A stretch of DNA of 64,000 nucleotides from Melioribacteraceae bacterium (lineage in GTDB: Bacteria > Bacteroidota > Ignavibacteria > Ignavibacteriales > Melioribacteraceae), in assembly GCA_015493615.1 (NCBI GenBank), contig WGCV01000044.1:22376-86375 (forward strand), given 5' to 3'. A model generated the notes under the pieces. That model saw only the letters and a program-made list of their open reading frames with translations. It was not told where the DNA came from and made no database searches. Shown in pieces: positions 51,201-58,892 of this stretch (within the stretch, counting starts at the first letter, position 1; the number at the start of each line of letters is the position of its first letter). Made by a program: the position numbers and the translations under genes.

Positions 51201-51340
51201 ACCGAGTAGCCGAAGACATTACTTCCCGCATTATTTTCTTCGATAAAACTCTGAACTAATTGAGCTTGACCGAAGACGTCCGCGCTTAAGAAAAATAAAG
51301 CGATAAATAATATTTGCAAAACTGCGGTACTTCTTTTCAT
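48230..51340 (-). CDS. T9SS-exported FG-GAP/integrin-alpha-like double beta-propeller
   Basis: 1036 aa. A signal peptide ends VFGQ. Fourteen FG-GAP repeats follow, each with a FGxSVSxAGDVNxDGYDDVIVGA segment of Ca-binding type (for example GDVNNDGYDDVIVGA) and GRAYIYFGGSSM. Fourteen units fit two seven-bladed propellers. The ~190-residue tail is the same Fn3-like plus T9SS sorting domain as in the other two cargo proteins, with the same palindrome. It is the second gene of unit C, 14 nt after the lipoprotein gene. Integrin-like propellers often bind protein or glycan ligands; the ligand is unknown. The DNA repeats are similar enough to allow recombination between units. Confidence 0.88.
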   Translation of the reverse strand: MKRSTAVLQILFIALFFLSADVFGQAQLVQSFIEENNAGSNVFGYSVSTAGDVNNDGYDDVIVGAVGYKNHTGEAYIYYGGSSMEANADVTFTGDNEHDEFGYTVSTAGDVNGDGYDDVIIGAPRTYSNTSVGRAYIYFGGSSMDNTADVSMIGGVSGEGLGRSVSNAGDVNNDGYDDVIIGEPSYNSYKGRALIYYGSVNTSMDSIADVTIDGTGEFFGRSVSYAGDVNGDDTSDVIIGEPGFDRSFIYYGGNSMGGTNYVRLDGEASRDNFGISVSNAGDVNKDGYDDVIVGANYYDSERGRAYVFFGKDSMSSPPPADVIMTGENAGDRFGESVAYAGDVNKDTYADVIVGAWVYSTYTGRAYIYYGSTGTSMDNVADVTITGETTNSNLGYSVSTAGDVDKDGYDDVIVGAQKYYSWLGRAYVLKGAASMDNSFDVTFTGKKTDNCFGYSVAAAGDVNGDNYDDIIVGAYYYSFGTGRAYIYFGGSSMDATPDLTLTGVATNIQFGVSVSTAGNVNGDNYDDVIVGANYYNSNTGRAYVYFGGSSMDNNADVEMSGESTDNYFGNSVSTAGDVNHDGYDDVIVGAPGYNSCDGRAYIYFGDSSSTMDNTADVILEDNGSGDCYGISVSTAGNVNGDDYDDVIVGAHYYADEYGVAYVYFGGDPMNTGADVTMYGENKYDHFGYSVSTAGDVNGDNYDDVIVGAIGYSSHTGRAYIFYGDTLTSMDNSADVTMDGESSDNYFGRSVSNAGDVNHDGYGDVIVGADGYNSNTGRAYVYYGGSSMNNTADITVTGEGTNEYFGLSVSGAGDVNGDNHDDFIVGSYNYPENGKAYLYSDSNAPLPVELTSFSAKANNGIIKLNWATATEVNNYGFQVERQKEKVKSEWKNIGFVEGHGTSNSPKEYSFTDENPPSGKIQYRLKQIDIDGNFEYSEIVEIQTIAPSKFELFQNYPNPFNPTTTINYAVPSVETRHALSLQLIVYDILGRKVATLVNKKQSPGNYSVQFDASKLGSGIYFYRLSAGDFIATKKMILIK
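48406..48433. repeat. 28-bp perfect palindrome in sorting domain, copy 3
   Basis: Identical to copies at 38754-38781 and 46649-46676, at the same position in the sorting domain of the FG-GAP protein. Confidence 0.9.
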
Positions 51341-51354
51341 TTCTGCTCCTATAT

Positions 51355-52146
51355 CTAATTTTGGTCAATTCGACTTTTGGAATATTTTGTCAGTTCTATG
51401 TGAAATTTGTTATGCGAATTATTATCCGGTTCTTTTTTAATCGACCATTCCGCAATGGGGAACCCCTCGTTATCAACAAGCGATTGCGATTCAATTACCA
51501 CCGCGTCGGGAATTATTAAATTGTCGCTTCCGTATGAAATACTTCTATCCTGTTTAATCGTAATTTTTTTTAATGCGCAGTTAATAATTTTCCCCTCGTC
51601 GTTTTTAATCTTTAAATCGCTATTCTTTTGAATAATTATTGCTGTTTTATTACCGGTTTCAAATTGTCCCGTTTGCGGATTGAATGTTTTCATAATTCCG
51701 GATGATTCATTTTTCCCTCTATTTTCCGAAGAGGCAATCGTAAGCGGCGGTTCAAAAACCGTAAAACCTTTTGAAGAATCGTCGGATGAATAACCTATGA
51801 AAAAAACATTTTTGTCTGAAACGCGATAATATTCCGTAATATTGGGATTTGCCGTAGATGATACTTCCTGATTGGCGTGGCGTAATAAATATTCATCTGC
51901 TTTTGGAGAAACGGAAGAATAAACGATATTAAATTTTTCGGTAATTAAACTATCAGCCGGAGAGATAAGGGTAAACAAATCGCCTCTTTTTTGTAAGATT
52001 GCGGATGAATCGCTTAACGCCAACTTATATTTTACGCCCTGAAGCGTTGTCCCGTTAGGAACCCAGATTTTCGTATTATCGGAACAAGCATATATCAAAA
52101 ACAATAATATCGGGATAACAATTTTTTTGCTCAACCTGATTGTCAT
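51355..52146 (-). CDS. Lipoprotein of unknown function, first gene of unit C
   Basis: 263 aa. The N-terminus is a lipoprotein signal with lipobox LIYAC and Cys21. The mature part has no domain that I recognise; it looks mostly beta-strand (KYKLALSDSSAILQKRGDLFTLIS, NKTAIIIQKNSDLKIKNDEG, INCALKKITIKQDRS). It opens the operon lipoprotein - FG-GAP protein - beta-helix protein, all minus strand with 14- and 20-nt gaps, under the shared-architecture promoter at 52256-52319. A partner role for the exported proteins at the outer membrane is plausible but not shown. Confidence 0.75.
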   Translation of the reverse strand: MTIRLSKKIVIPILLFLIYACSDNTKIWVPNGTTLQGVKYKLALSDSSAILQKRGDLFTLISPADSLITEKFNIVYSSVSPKADEYLLRHANQEVSSTANPNITEYYRVSDKNVFFIGYSSDDSSKGFTVFEPPLTIASSENRGKNESSGIMKTFNPQTGQFETGNKTAIIIQKNSDLKIKNDEGKIINCALKKITIKQDRSISYGSDNLIIPDAVVIESQSLVDNEGFPIAEWSIKKEPDNNSHNKFHIELTKYSKSRIDQN

Positions 52147-52434
52147 ATCATATCACTCTAATAAATTCAAAATAAGATTAAACTTTGTATAAACATTTCT
52201 TTTGCTAAAAAAATCCTCGTAAAAGCAGTGATAGTTTTATAAATTTTTCTATTACACTATAAGATGTGTTTCTCTGCAAATCAAACGGTTGTTGTTTGGA
52301 ATTCGGAATTATGTACAACTCAACAAAAAAAACTTTGATTTCAGCTCGAAAACAAGCTTTAAAAATAATTTGAGAAGTAGGGATTTTTTTTACAATCAAG
52401 CGAGTTCAGTTGATTCTTAACCTTTTTGCAATAA
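52147..52434 (-). promoter_or_regulatory. Unit C upstream region with shared-architecture promoter
   Basis: On the minus strand: GTTGT-ACA-TAATTCCGAATTC (52299-52319), 14 bp, TTGATT (52279-52284), 17 bp, TATAGT (52256-52261), then a ~105-nt leader to the lipoprotein ATG. About 250 bp (52182-52435) are homologous to the unit A leader at 43191-43451. The homology ends exactly where MITE-like copy R3 begins. Confidence 0.75.
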
Positions 52435-52616
52435 TAGAAAGCTTTGCATAACCTAATTTATATGCATCCTGATCCTTCGCCAAGGCGGTGCGGAAGAAAA
52501 ATCTCAGAACCGGTAATTAAACCGAATTTAGAGATATTTCAGACGGCTCCCACTCCTCCGCCTTGGCGGATTCGCGGACTCAATATGACAAATTCAGGAT
52601 TTGCAAGGTCCCTATA
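52435..52616. mobile_element. MITE-like repeat, copy R3
   Basis: About 182 bp, with ends TAGAAAGCTTTGCATAACC and GATTTGCAAGGTCCCTATA in inverted orientation. It carries the core GAATTTAGAGATATTTC (reverse of R1) and two CCGCCTTGGCGG-type palindromes. It inserted at a TA within AATAATA at the end of the duplicated unit C leader, between that promoter region and the cobalamin riboswitch. Confidence 0.78.
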
Positions 52617-52672
52617 AAATAAATTTTGGGATTAATTTTAAAAATCATATTTTTGTTCCGGTTCTATGAAAT

Positions 52673-52828
52673 GATTACGGTGATAATTTAATCTTAATAG
52701 GGAATCCGGTGAAAGTCCGGAGCTGCCCCGCAACTGTAAAAGGATATTAATTTCATAAGCATTTTGCCACTGTTTTTTAACGGGAAGGCGTTTATGAAAG
52801 TCCTAAGCCAGGAGACCTGCCGTAAATC
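52673..52828 (+). promoter_or_regulatory. Cobalamin riboswitch aptamer
   Basis: Conserved cobalamin-riboswitch blocks occur in order: AATAGGGAATCCGGTGAAA, GTCCGGAGCTGCCCCGCAACT, GCCACTG...GGGAAGGCG and AAGTCCTAAGCCAGGAGACC-TGCC. The closing helix P1 pairs GATTACGG (52673-52680) with CCGTAAATC (52820-52828). It should bind adenosyl- or another cobalamin and turn off the downstream B12-uptake-like operon (53171-58876). Confidence 0.95.
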
Positions 52829-52916
52829 GATTGATCAGCCTTCGCGGGAAAGGTAAGATTGAAATTGTATAGAACTCATTTCTTTACAAATCTCTCGAAT
52901 CATCAATTGATTTACG
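52821..52916 (+). promoter_or_regulatory. Candidate anti-P1 helix (riboswitch expression platform)
   Basis: CGTAAATCGATTGAT (52821-52835), which includes the 3' strand of P1, can pair over all 15 bases (one G-U) with ATCAATTGATTTACG (52902-52916). This helix and P1 exclude each other, so ligand binding would free the downstream strand. No classical terminator follows. About 250 nt of leader remain before the first ORF, with a small hairpin CTCGAA-GGTTT-TTCGAG at 53105-53121. Confidence 0.6.
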
Positions 52917-53170
52917 ATTCTCCTTTATAGTTTTGATTTTCCCTCAGGTTAAATTTTCAAGCTAATAACATTCTTATTATACTTAAAACAAATTTGTTCT
53001 CGAAATTCAGTAATAGATCAACATTCCAGGTTACTTGATTTATTAAAAATTCACTATGTATAAAACGAAAACGAATTTTCAATATTTGCTGAATATTAAA
53101 AAACCTCGAAGGTTTTTCGAGAGATTAAATTTTCACAATAATAGTATTTTATCAATCAACAAGTTGGAAA

Positions 53171-54127
53171 ATGAAAAACTTAATTTTATTATTTTTAACA
53201 TTAATTACATTTAATTCTGCTTTTGCGCAAAGCGATCCTTTTGCCGATTCAGTTGCCCTCTTTATAAAAGGAACAGGCTCTTGGGTAAACCAGAATCCCC
53301 CTTATTTTCCGGATAACGTTCTGGGACCGCCTGCGAGTAACGCATCCTATACCGTTCCAGCTGTTTCTCCCGACGACATTTGCTCGCTCGGACTTGGCGG
53401 GGAAATTGTTCTCGCCTTTACAAATAACGCAATTGTTGACGGCGATGGTCCCGACTTTACCGTTTTTGAAAATGCTTTCCAAATCCTTTACGGACCAAGA
53501 GCCGGAGAAATTTTTGCCGAGCCGGGAAAAGTAGCGGTAAGCAAGGACGGAGTTAACTTTTTTGAGTTCCCGTTCGATTCCCTTACTCTGAACGGCTGCG
53601 CGGGCGTTACTCCGACAAACGGCTCCGCAGACCCGACAAATCCCGACTCCAGCGGCGGAGACAGTTTCGATTTGGCGACCGTCGGATTGGATACGGCATA
53701 TTTTGTAAAAATTACCGATATTACTTCGATTATTCTTTCCGATACTTCAAACCCCTATTACGACTATACCGCCAACGGCTTTGACTTGGACGCTGTTGCG
53801 GCAATACATAGCGCCGATATTATTTCCGGAATTGAGGATAGAGAAAACGACAGCGGTCCTTATGAATTCCAAATCAATGTCTTCCCAAATCCGGTAGAGA
53901 AAAGCAAAAGTTCGTCGGTTTCAATTGAAGTCCAAAGCAAGGGGAACACGGAAATTACACTCTACAATATACTGGGACAACAAATTTTTGTTAGGCGCTT
54001 AACCGGCTCGATTTCAGAAAAACAGATTCTAAAATTCAACGCTCAAAATCTATCAGCCGGAATTTATTTCGTAGAAGCTAAGACGGAAAGATTCAGTTCA
54101 ACCGCAAAGTTTTTGATAATTAAATAA
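53171..54127 (+). CDS. T9SS-anchored surface protein of the cobalamin-riboswitch operon
   Basis: 318 aa. A signal peptide ends SAFAQ. The main domain (about 22-215) has segments such as GGEIVLAFTNNAIVDGDGPDFTVFENAF, AVSKDGVNFFEFP and ANGFDLDAVAAIHS, which resemble a family of surface proteins in several phyla, often in vitamin B12 loci (recall; moderate). A T9SS sorting domain occupies about 230-318 (NVFPNPVEKSKSS, ITLYNILGQQIFV, GIYFVEAKTERFSSTAKFLIIK). Its stop overlaps the start of the BtuB-like gene (TAATG), so the two are coupled. It is the first gene after the riboswitch. A cobamide-capture role is inferred from context only. Confidence 0.8.
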   Translation: MKNLILLFLTLITFNSAFAQSDPFADSVALFIKGTGSWVNQNPPYFPDNVLGPPASNASYTVPAVSPDDICSLGLGGEIVLAFTNNAIVDGDGPDFTVFENAFQILYGPRAGEIFAEPGKVAVSKDGVNFFEFPFDSLTLNGCAGVTPTNGSADPTNPDSSGGDSFDLATVGLDTAYFVKITDITSIILSDTSNPYYDYTANGFDLDAVAAIHSADIISGIEDRENDSGPYEFQINVFPNPVEKSKSSSVSIEVQSKGNTEITLYNILGQQIFVRRLTGSISEKQILKFNAQNLSAGIYFVEAKTERFSSTAKFLIIK

Positions 54128-56280
54128 TGCTCATTTCAAAAAAACATATCGTCGCTCAATTTATTTTTCTTTTGGCTCTTTCAATTTCAGCCGAGGGACA
54201 AACCGCCCAAGTGTTATCCGCTCAAGGAAAACCGGTAGCGGCGGCGGTAGTTAGCGGAGAAAAGTATTCGGCGACGACTAATCAATACGGAAAGTTTTCT
54301 CTCGCCCCGTTTTTGAACGATGATTCATTAAAATTTTCGCATGTTGCTTTTGTCCCGAAAAAAGTGGCGCTTACCCAAATATTGAAATCGAAAAAAATTA
54401 TTCTCTATCCTAAAATTTTTAAGACAGGCACAGTTCGCGTTTCAACGGACAAAGAAGAATTGGATAAAGAACAGATGACAATTTCTCCGGCAGAAAAAGC
54501 CAAGTTTAACAATCTCGCTGAACTGATAGAAAAGAAATCGACGATTCGAATTAAAAGTTACGGCGGAGAAGGAAGCCTCAAAACCGTTTCGGCTCGCGGT
54601 ATGAGCAGCGACAACACACTGGTGTTATTCAACGAAACAAAAGTCAACGATTTAAGGAGCGGCTCGTTCGATTTTTCCCTCATCGGTATAAATTCAATCG
54701 ACGAAGCCGAATATTATAAAAACGGAGTTGACGGCTTCTCTGCGGCAGGAGGCGTGGTAAAACTTATTTCGGGAACAGCGCCCGGCTCCAATTCCTTTTT
54801 AATAGGGAGTAAAATTAACGAGTTGCTCGGTCAAACATTTTATTTTAAGTCCGGACTCGTAAAGGGGAAAAATTCGTTATCCCTAAGTCTTGAACGTTCC
54901 TATTCCCGGAATAATTACAGTTATAATTATGATGGTAAAATACGGGAAAGAGAGAACGCGGATTATTCCCGTTTCTTCGCTTCGGCTTCATTTAACAAAT
55001 TTTTCAAAAAAGGTTTTATCAAACTCTATTCGCATTTTTCAACTATGAATAACGGGCTTCCCGGTTTTGTAGCTTCAAATAATTATAATTCTTCTCACGC
55101 CCGCTCGAGCTCTAAAAATTTCCTTACAGTGGGAAACTTATTTTACAGATTATTACCCAAAATCGGATTAAAGAGTTCGATAAGTTTTAACCGGCAGAGT
55201 TTTGTAATTACAGATCCTTTAAACGAACTTTACATCTTTCGCACCGAAGATAAAAGCTCTATTAATGAATTGCAGTTCAACAATAGTTTGTCAATCAAAC
55301 TTCGGTCAATCCACATCAAAGCCGGAGCGCATTTACTCTATGGAAAAATGTCCATGCTAAATCCGGATATAAATTCCGCGACAGAGAAGAATTACGCAAA
55401 TCGTAGTTTTGGTTCTCTTTTTGTTTCGGCTTCCAAACTGATTTCGACAATGCCTTTTTTCAAATCATTCAAGCCTTACGCGGGCGGCAGTTACTCAATT
55501 TCAAAGGAAAACTACATCAAGGATAAAACAAGTTACGGCTATTTCTCCTTTAAATCCGGCTTCATTGCAGTACCTGAATATACGGAAAACCTTTCCTTAG
55601 AATTTTATTATGCGGATAATTACAGAGAACCGAATTTTACCGAAATATATTACTCCCGAATGTTTTCCGAGACAAGACTCAAAGGGGAAAAATATAAGAC
55701 AATAAATTTAACTTTTGATTACTCACCCGCGCCGAACATTAGCGGGTCCCTCTCTCTTTATCGAATTAACGGGAAAGACAAAATCGTCTGGCTGCCTACA
55801 AGACTGGCTTTGCAGATTCCTCGCAACTTTCGCTCAATAAAATCAGAGGGGATAGAGCTTTCTTCAAATGTTAGATTGTTAAATAACAAGTTAATGTTTA
55901 ATCTGATTTACGTATATAATTCTACAATAAACACATACTATGCGGGAGAAGGCGACAAAGCGTATAACAAGCAGCTTGTATATACACCGAAAAATCGCCT
56001 TTCCTTCGGAGCGACTATCAACATTGCTGAATATTCGACCTCACTTGACGTTGTCTATACGGACAAAAGTTATTTTACAAGCGACAATAATCCGAGGTTC
56101 ACTCTGGACTCTTATGTTCTAACCGATCTCTCGATTTCCCGTTCGCTCCTAATCGGACAATATAAATCCCGCGTTACCTTAAACGTTTACAACCTCTTTA
56201 ATACGGATTATTTCGTAATTCAATCTTATCCTATGCCCCGTCGTTCTTTTGTACTTGATATTCAATTTGGAGTTTTTTAA
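54127..56280 (+). CDS. btuB: TonB-dependent receptor, probable cobalamin transporter (BtuB-like)
   Basis: 717 aa. Signal peptide (ending SAEGQ), a shortened carboxypeptidase-regulatory-like domain (about 26-95), a plug (about 115-215, IRIKSYGGEGSLKTVSARGMSSDNTLVLFNE) and a barrel ending LDIQFGVF with a terminal Phe. The barrel contains YTENLSLEFYYADNYREPNFTEIYYS, where TEIY resembles the TonB-receptor signature seen in BtuB proteins. The gene follows a cobalamin riboswitch and surface protein and precedes a propeller lipoprotein, the arrangement of Bacteroidota B12 uptake loci. The symbol rests mainly on this context. Import of B12 or other cobamides across the outer membrane is expected. Confidence 0.8.
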   Translation: MLISKKHIVAQFIFLLALSISAEGQTAQVLSAQGKPVAAAVVSGEKYSATTNQYGKFSLAPFLNDDSLKFSHVAFVPKKVALTQILKSKKIILYPKIFKTGTVRVSTDKEELDKEQMTISPAEKAKFNNLAELIEKKSTIRIKSYGGEGSLKTVSARGMSSDNTLVLFNETKVNDLRSGSFDFSLIGINSIDEAEYYKNGVDGFSAAGGVVKLISGTAPGSNSFLIGSKINELLGQTFYFKSGLVKGKNSLSLSLERSYSRNNYSYNYDGKIRERENADYSRFFASASFNKFFKKGFIKLYSHFSTMNNGLPGFVASNNYNSSHARSSSKNFLTVGNLFYRLLPKIGLKSSISFNRQSFVITDPLNELYIFRTEDKSSINELQFNNSLSIKLRSIHIKAGAHLLYGKMSMLNPDINSATEKNYANRSFGSLFVSASKLISTMPFFKSFKPYAGGSYSISKENYIKDKTSYGYFSFKSGFIAVPEYTENLSLEFYYADNYREPNFTEIYYSRMFSETRLKGEKYKTINLTFDYSPAPNISGSLSLYRINGKDKIVWLPTRLALQIPRNFRSIKSEGIELSSNVRLLNNKLMFNLIYVYNSTINTYYAGEGDKAYNKQLVYTPKNRLSFGATINIAEYSTSLDVVYTDKSYFTSDNNPRFTLDSYVLTDLSISRSLLIGQYKSRVTLNVYNLFNTDYFVIQSYPMPRRSFVLDIQFGVF

Positions 56281-56295
56281 TGAATCTTAATTATA

Positions 56296-56462
56296 AGAAG
56301 TCTTTGCATAAACAAGTAATATGTCATTCTGAATGGAGCAAAGCGGAATGAAGAATCTCAAAACTAGTAATTTTACCGAATTTAGAGATATTTGGGAAGG
56401 CGTCCTACTTTCTCTTTGGCGAATTCAATATGACAATTCCATATTTCGCAAAAGTCTCTATA
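56296..56462. mobile_element. MITE-like repeat, copy R4, inside the B12 operon
   Basis: About 167 bp with ends AGAAGTCTTTGCATAAAC and CGCAAAAGTCTCTATA in inverted orientation. It carries CATTCTGAATGGAGC, GAATCTCAAAACTAGTAATT and GAATTTAGAGATATTTGG, shared with R1-R3. It lies between the BtuB-like gene and the propeller lipoprotein gene and reads into the latter, providing its first ~43 codons. Confidence 0.78.
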
Positions 56463-57508
56463 AAATATTATTGATTTTTCCACTGCTGATTATCATGCTT
56501 TTGTTTTCGGGATGCGAAAAAAATACGCTCCCTTTGATTCCTCCCGAACATTCGCAGAACGGTTATCTTATAGTCAACGAAGGACTGTACGGACAAAATA
56601 ATTCTTCCTTAACTTTTTACGATTTGAACAACGGAAAAACCGAGCAGAATGTTTACGCTTCCGCAAATCAGGGAAATAACTTGGGCGACACGGCTAACGA
56701 TATGTCTGTTTGCTGCGGTAAAGTTTTTATCGCGGTGGACAAATCAAAAAAGATTGAAGTGATTTCGGATGATAATTTCAAGTCGGAAGGATTTATCGAT
56801 TTCAGCGATTACGGAAGCCCGCGCAATATAATTATTACAGATTCGCTTCACGGATATATTTCAACTTTGAACGATCTTGTCGTTGAAATCAATCCCTCAA
56901 GAATGAATGTCGTAAGAACAATTCCGGTCGGTTCAAAACCGGAAGGACTTGCATTAAACGGCAAGAATTTATTTGTCGCAAATTCCGGATTCGGAACAGG
57001 CAAAACTCTTTCAGTAATTGACACCGCCATTCACTCTGTTGTTTCAACAATTCCGGTTTGGCAAAATCCGAATGTAATGCTAAGCCGAGGAACTTATGTT
57101 TACGCGGTTTCCATAGGGAAGTACGACCCCGCCGGAATCGGAGCTGTAACAAGAATCGACGCCGCAACGCTAATACCTGCGGACACAATATTAATCGGGC
57201 TGAACCCGGGCAAAGCCGCTATTGCCGACGACAAACTCTTTGTTATAAACGGCGAAGGATTACAAACGATAAACCTTAAAAATTTTTCCTTAAGCGATTC
57301 CACATTTATAAAAGGAAGCGAAGTAAACCCGATTACAGGAGTAATATATTCGATATTCTTTGATGAAATGGATAATGAAATACTTTTAACCAACCCTAAA
57401 GATTTCCTTCAAGACGGCGAAATTGTAATCTTTAATTTTGCGGGCAAAAAAATTAAAACATTCAACGCCGGGTTAAATCCCGGTAAAATTTCTTTAATAA
57501 CAAAATAA
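56333..57508 (+). CDS. Beta-propeller lipoprotein, BtuG-like (cobalamin-binding candidate)
   Basis: 391 aa from ATG 56333. Residues 1-43 are encoded by the inserted MITE-like repeat R4, and the native sequence starts near KILLIFPLLIIMLLFSGC, a lipoprotein signal with its Cys at position 61. Such a long, non-native n-region is unusual. The mature part is a YncE-like/DUF5074-like propeller (YLIVNEGLYGQNNSSLTFYD, VRTIPVGSKPEGLALNGKNLFVANSG, VISTIPVWQNPNVML). BtuG of Bacteroides is a surface lipoprotein with this fold that captures B12 for BtuB. Place and fold support this assignment; binding residues cannot be judged. A TTG at 56471 is an alternative start but leaves too short a signal. Confidence 0.8.
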   Translation: MEQSGMKNLKTSNFTEFRDIWEGVLLSLWRIQYDNSIFRKSLYKILLIFPLLIIMLLFSGCEKNTLPLIPPEHSQNGYLIVNEGLYGQNNSSLTFYDLNNGKTEQNVYASANQGNNLGDTANDMSVCCGKVFIAVDKSKKIEVISDDNFKSEGFIDFSDYGSPRNIIITDSLHGYISTLNDLVVEINPSRMNVVRTIPVGSKPEGLALNGKNLFVANSGFGTGKTLSVIDTAIHSVVSTIPVWQNPNVMLSRGTYVYAVSIGKYDPAGIGAVTRIDAATLIPADTILIGLNPGKAAIADDKLFVINGEGLQTINLKNFSLSDSTFIKGSEVNPITGVIYSIFFDEMDNEILLTNPKDFLQDGEIVIFNFAGKKIKTFNAGLNPGKISLITK

Positions 57509-57520
57509 TCAGAGGTATTT

Positions 57521-58876
57521 ATGAAAAAACTCTTCACATTAATTCTGCTTTTTTCGGCTACACTTTTCGCACAGATGCCGCGCGAAGCGTTAGTTTATAT
57601 AAACGCGAATAAACTCGGCTTCTACGATTTTGATTCAAAAACTAATTTTGAAAATGTTTACACGCTCGTTGATTTTGCGAATCAAGTCTATCATTACAAC
57701 AACCGTTTTTTTGTGGTTAGTTCAGGCAACTACACGGACGGCTACGATGCGCTTCAAATTTTTCCCGATCAGTTATTTACAGATTATATCACAAACCAGG
57801 ACACAATGATTTTTAAAAACGGCGCGCTGGTAATTCCTCTTGAAACTTTTGGAAATGCCTATACTGTTTTGGGAATCAGCGATTCAACGGCTTTGGTAAC
57901 ATTGGCGGGAACCGGCCATGTGCAGGTTGTAAATTACCTCAACGGAACCGTGCAATCCCCCATTGCCGACGGCGTCGTAGGTAACCCGCAAGGAACATGC
58001 GATTTTAATTCCGAATACGCCGCAGTTGCAATGGCAGACTGGTATGCCGGCGTCGGGAACTCGGTAAGACTATTTAATAAAACAACGCATTCTTTCGATT
58101 ACACAATTGAAACAAGGTTGAACACCGTTGACATGATAAAACTATTTAACGGCGATCTCGTTTCATGGTCGTGGGGAACGTGGAGCGGCGCCGAAAACTA
58201 CGGGACGCTTGATTTTATTGATAAAGACTCCCTTGCCGTGAAATCGTCAATAATGTTTCCGGATTCTCTGAAAGCAAGTCATGTTATCCAGATTGACGAT
58301 TCGACGCTTTATGTTAACGGATTCTTATCCAACTTTTTCTCGGCGGATTATATTGTAAACTTAAATAATTACTCGGCAGTAAAACAGACTGAAGGATTTT
58401 TCTCCAAAACAATTACCGGAAGATTGCTGGACGACAGTTATGTGGTCGGTGGAAATTCCGGTTTGGAATTTTACACTTCCGGACAAGTATTAACCGACAG
58501 TTTGAATTGGGTTTACCCCATGAGCTGGGCTTCCGCAGTTATACCCGAGCCGAACGGCGTGGCGTCAACTCAAACAAATCCCGTTAAATTTACTCTGAAG
58601 CAAAACTACCCGAATCCTTTTTCAAAGGGAGAAGTAGCGCAAACCTCTACGATGATTAGTTTCTCAGTCCCTGCGCAATCGAATGTTAAACTTACCGTAT
58701 ATAATTCACTCGGTCAGCAAATTGCCGTACTGGTTAATCAAACTCTCAGCGGCGGGAATTACAATGTCCGTTTCAACCCATCCGCGGAAGGATTGAATTT
58801 ATCGAGCGGTATTTATTTCTATTCCTTGCAGAGCGGAAAATTAAATATCACAAAAAAAATGGTTATACTCAGATAA
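57521..58876 (+). CDS. T9SS-exported beta-propeller protein of the cobalamin operon
   Basis: 451 aa. A signal peptide ends TLFAQ. The body (about 22-340) has propeller-like repeats (EALVYINANKLGFYDFD, VQVVNYLNGTVQSPIADGV, YGTLDFIDKDSLAVKSS) resembling the preceding lipoprotein's fold. The C-terminal ~90 residues (FTLKQNYPNPFSKGEV, LTVYNSLGQQIAVLVN, ITKKMVILR) are a type A T9SS sorting domain, without the palindrome found elsewhere. It is 12 nt after the propeller lipoprotein gene and the last gene of the riboswitch operon. A second surface cobamide-binding protein delivered by T9SS is the simplest reading (inference). Confidence 0.8.
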   Translation: MKKLFTLILLFSATLFAQMPREALVYINANKLGFYDFDSKTNFENVYTLVDFANQVYHYNNRFFVVSSGNYTDGYDALQIFPDQLFTDYITNQDTMIFKNGALVIPLETFGNAYTVLGISDSTALVTLAGTGHVQVVNYLNGTVQSPIADGVVGNPQGTCDFNSEYAAVAMADWYAGVGNSVRLFNKTTHSFDYTIETRLNTVDMIKLFNGDLVSWSWGTWSGAENYGTLDFIDKDSLAVKSSIMFPDSLKASHVIQIDDSTLYVNGFLSNFFSADYIVNLNNYSAVKQTEGFFSKTITGRLLDDSYVVGGNSGLEFYTSGQVLTDSLNWVYPMSWASAVIPEPNGVASTQTNPVKFTLKQNYPNPFSKGEVAQTSTMISFSVPAQSNVKLTVYNSLGQQIAVLVNQTLSGGNYNVRFNPSAEGLNLSSGIYFYSLQSGKLNITKKMVILR

Positions 58877-58892
58877 GAATTTCATTCACTCA

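Noticed and set aside
48230..51340. Regularly spaced DNA repeats that could suggest a CRISPR array
   Set aside because: The repeats are in frame, about 190-230 bp apart and encode FG-GAP blades. There are no short identical repeats with unique spacers and no cas genes.
53105..53121. Hairpin CTCGAA-GGTTT-TTCGAG as a riboswitch terminator
   Set aside because: The stem is short and not followed by a T run. Mentioned only as part of the leader.
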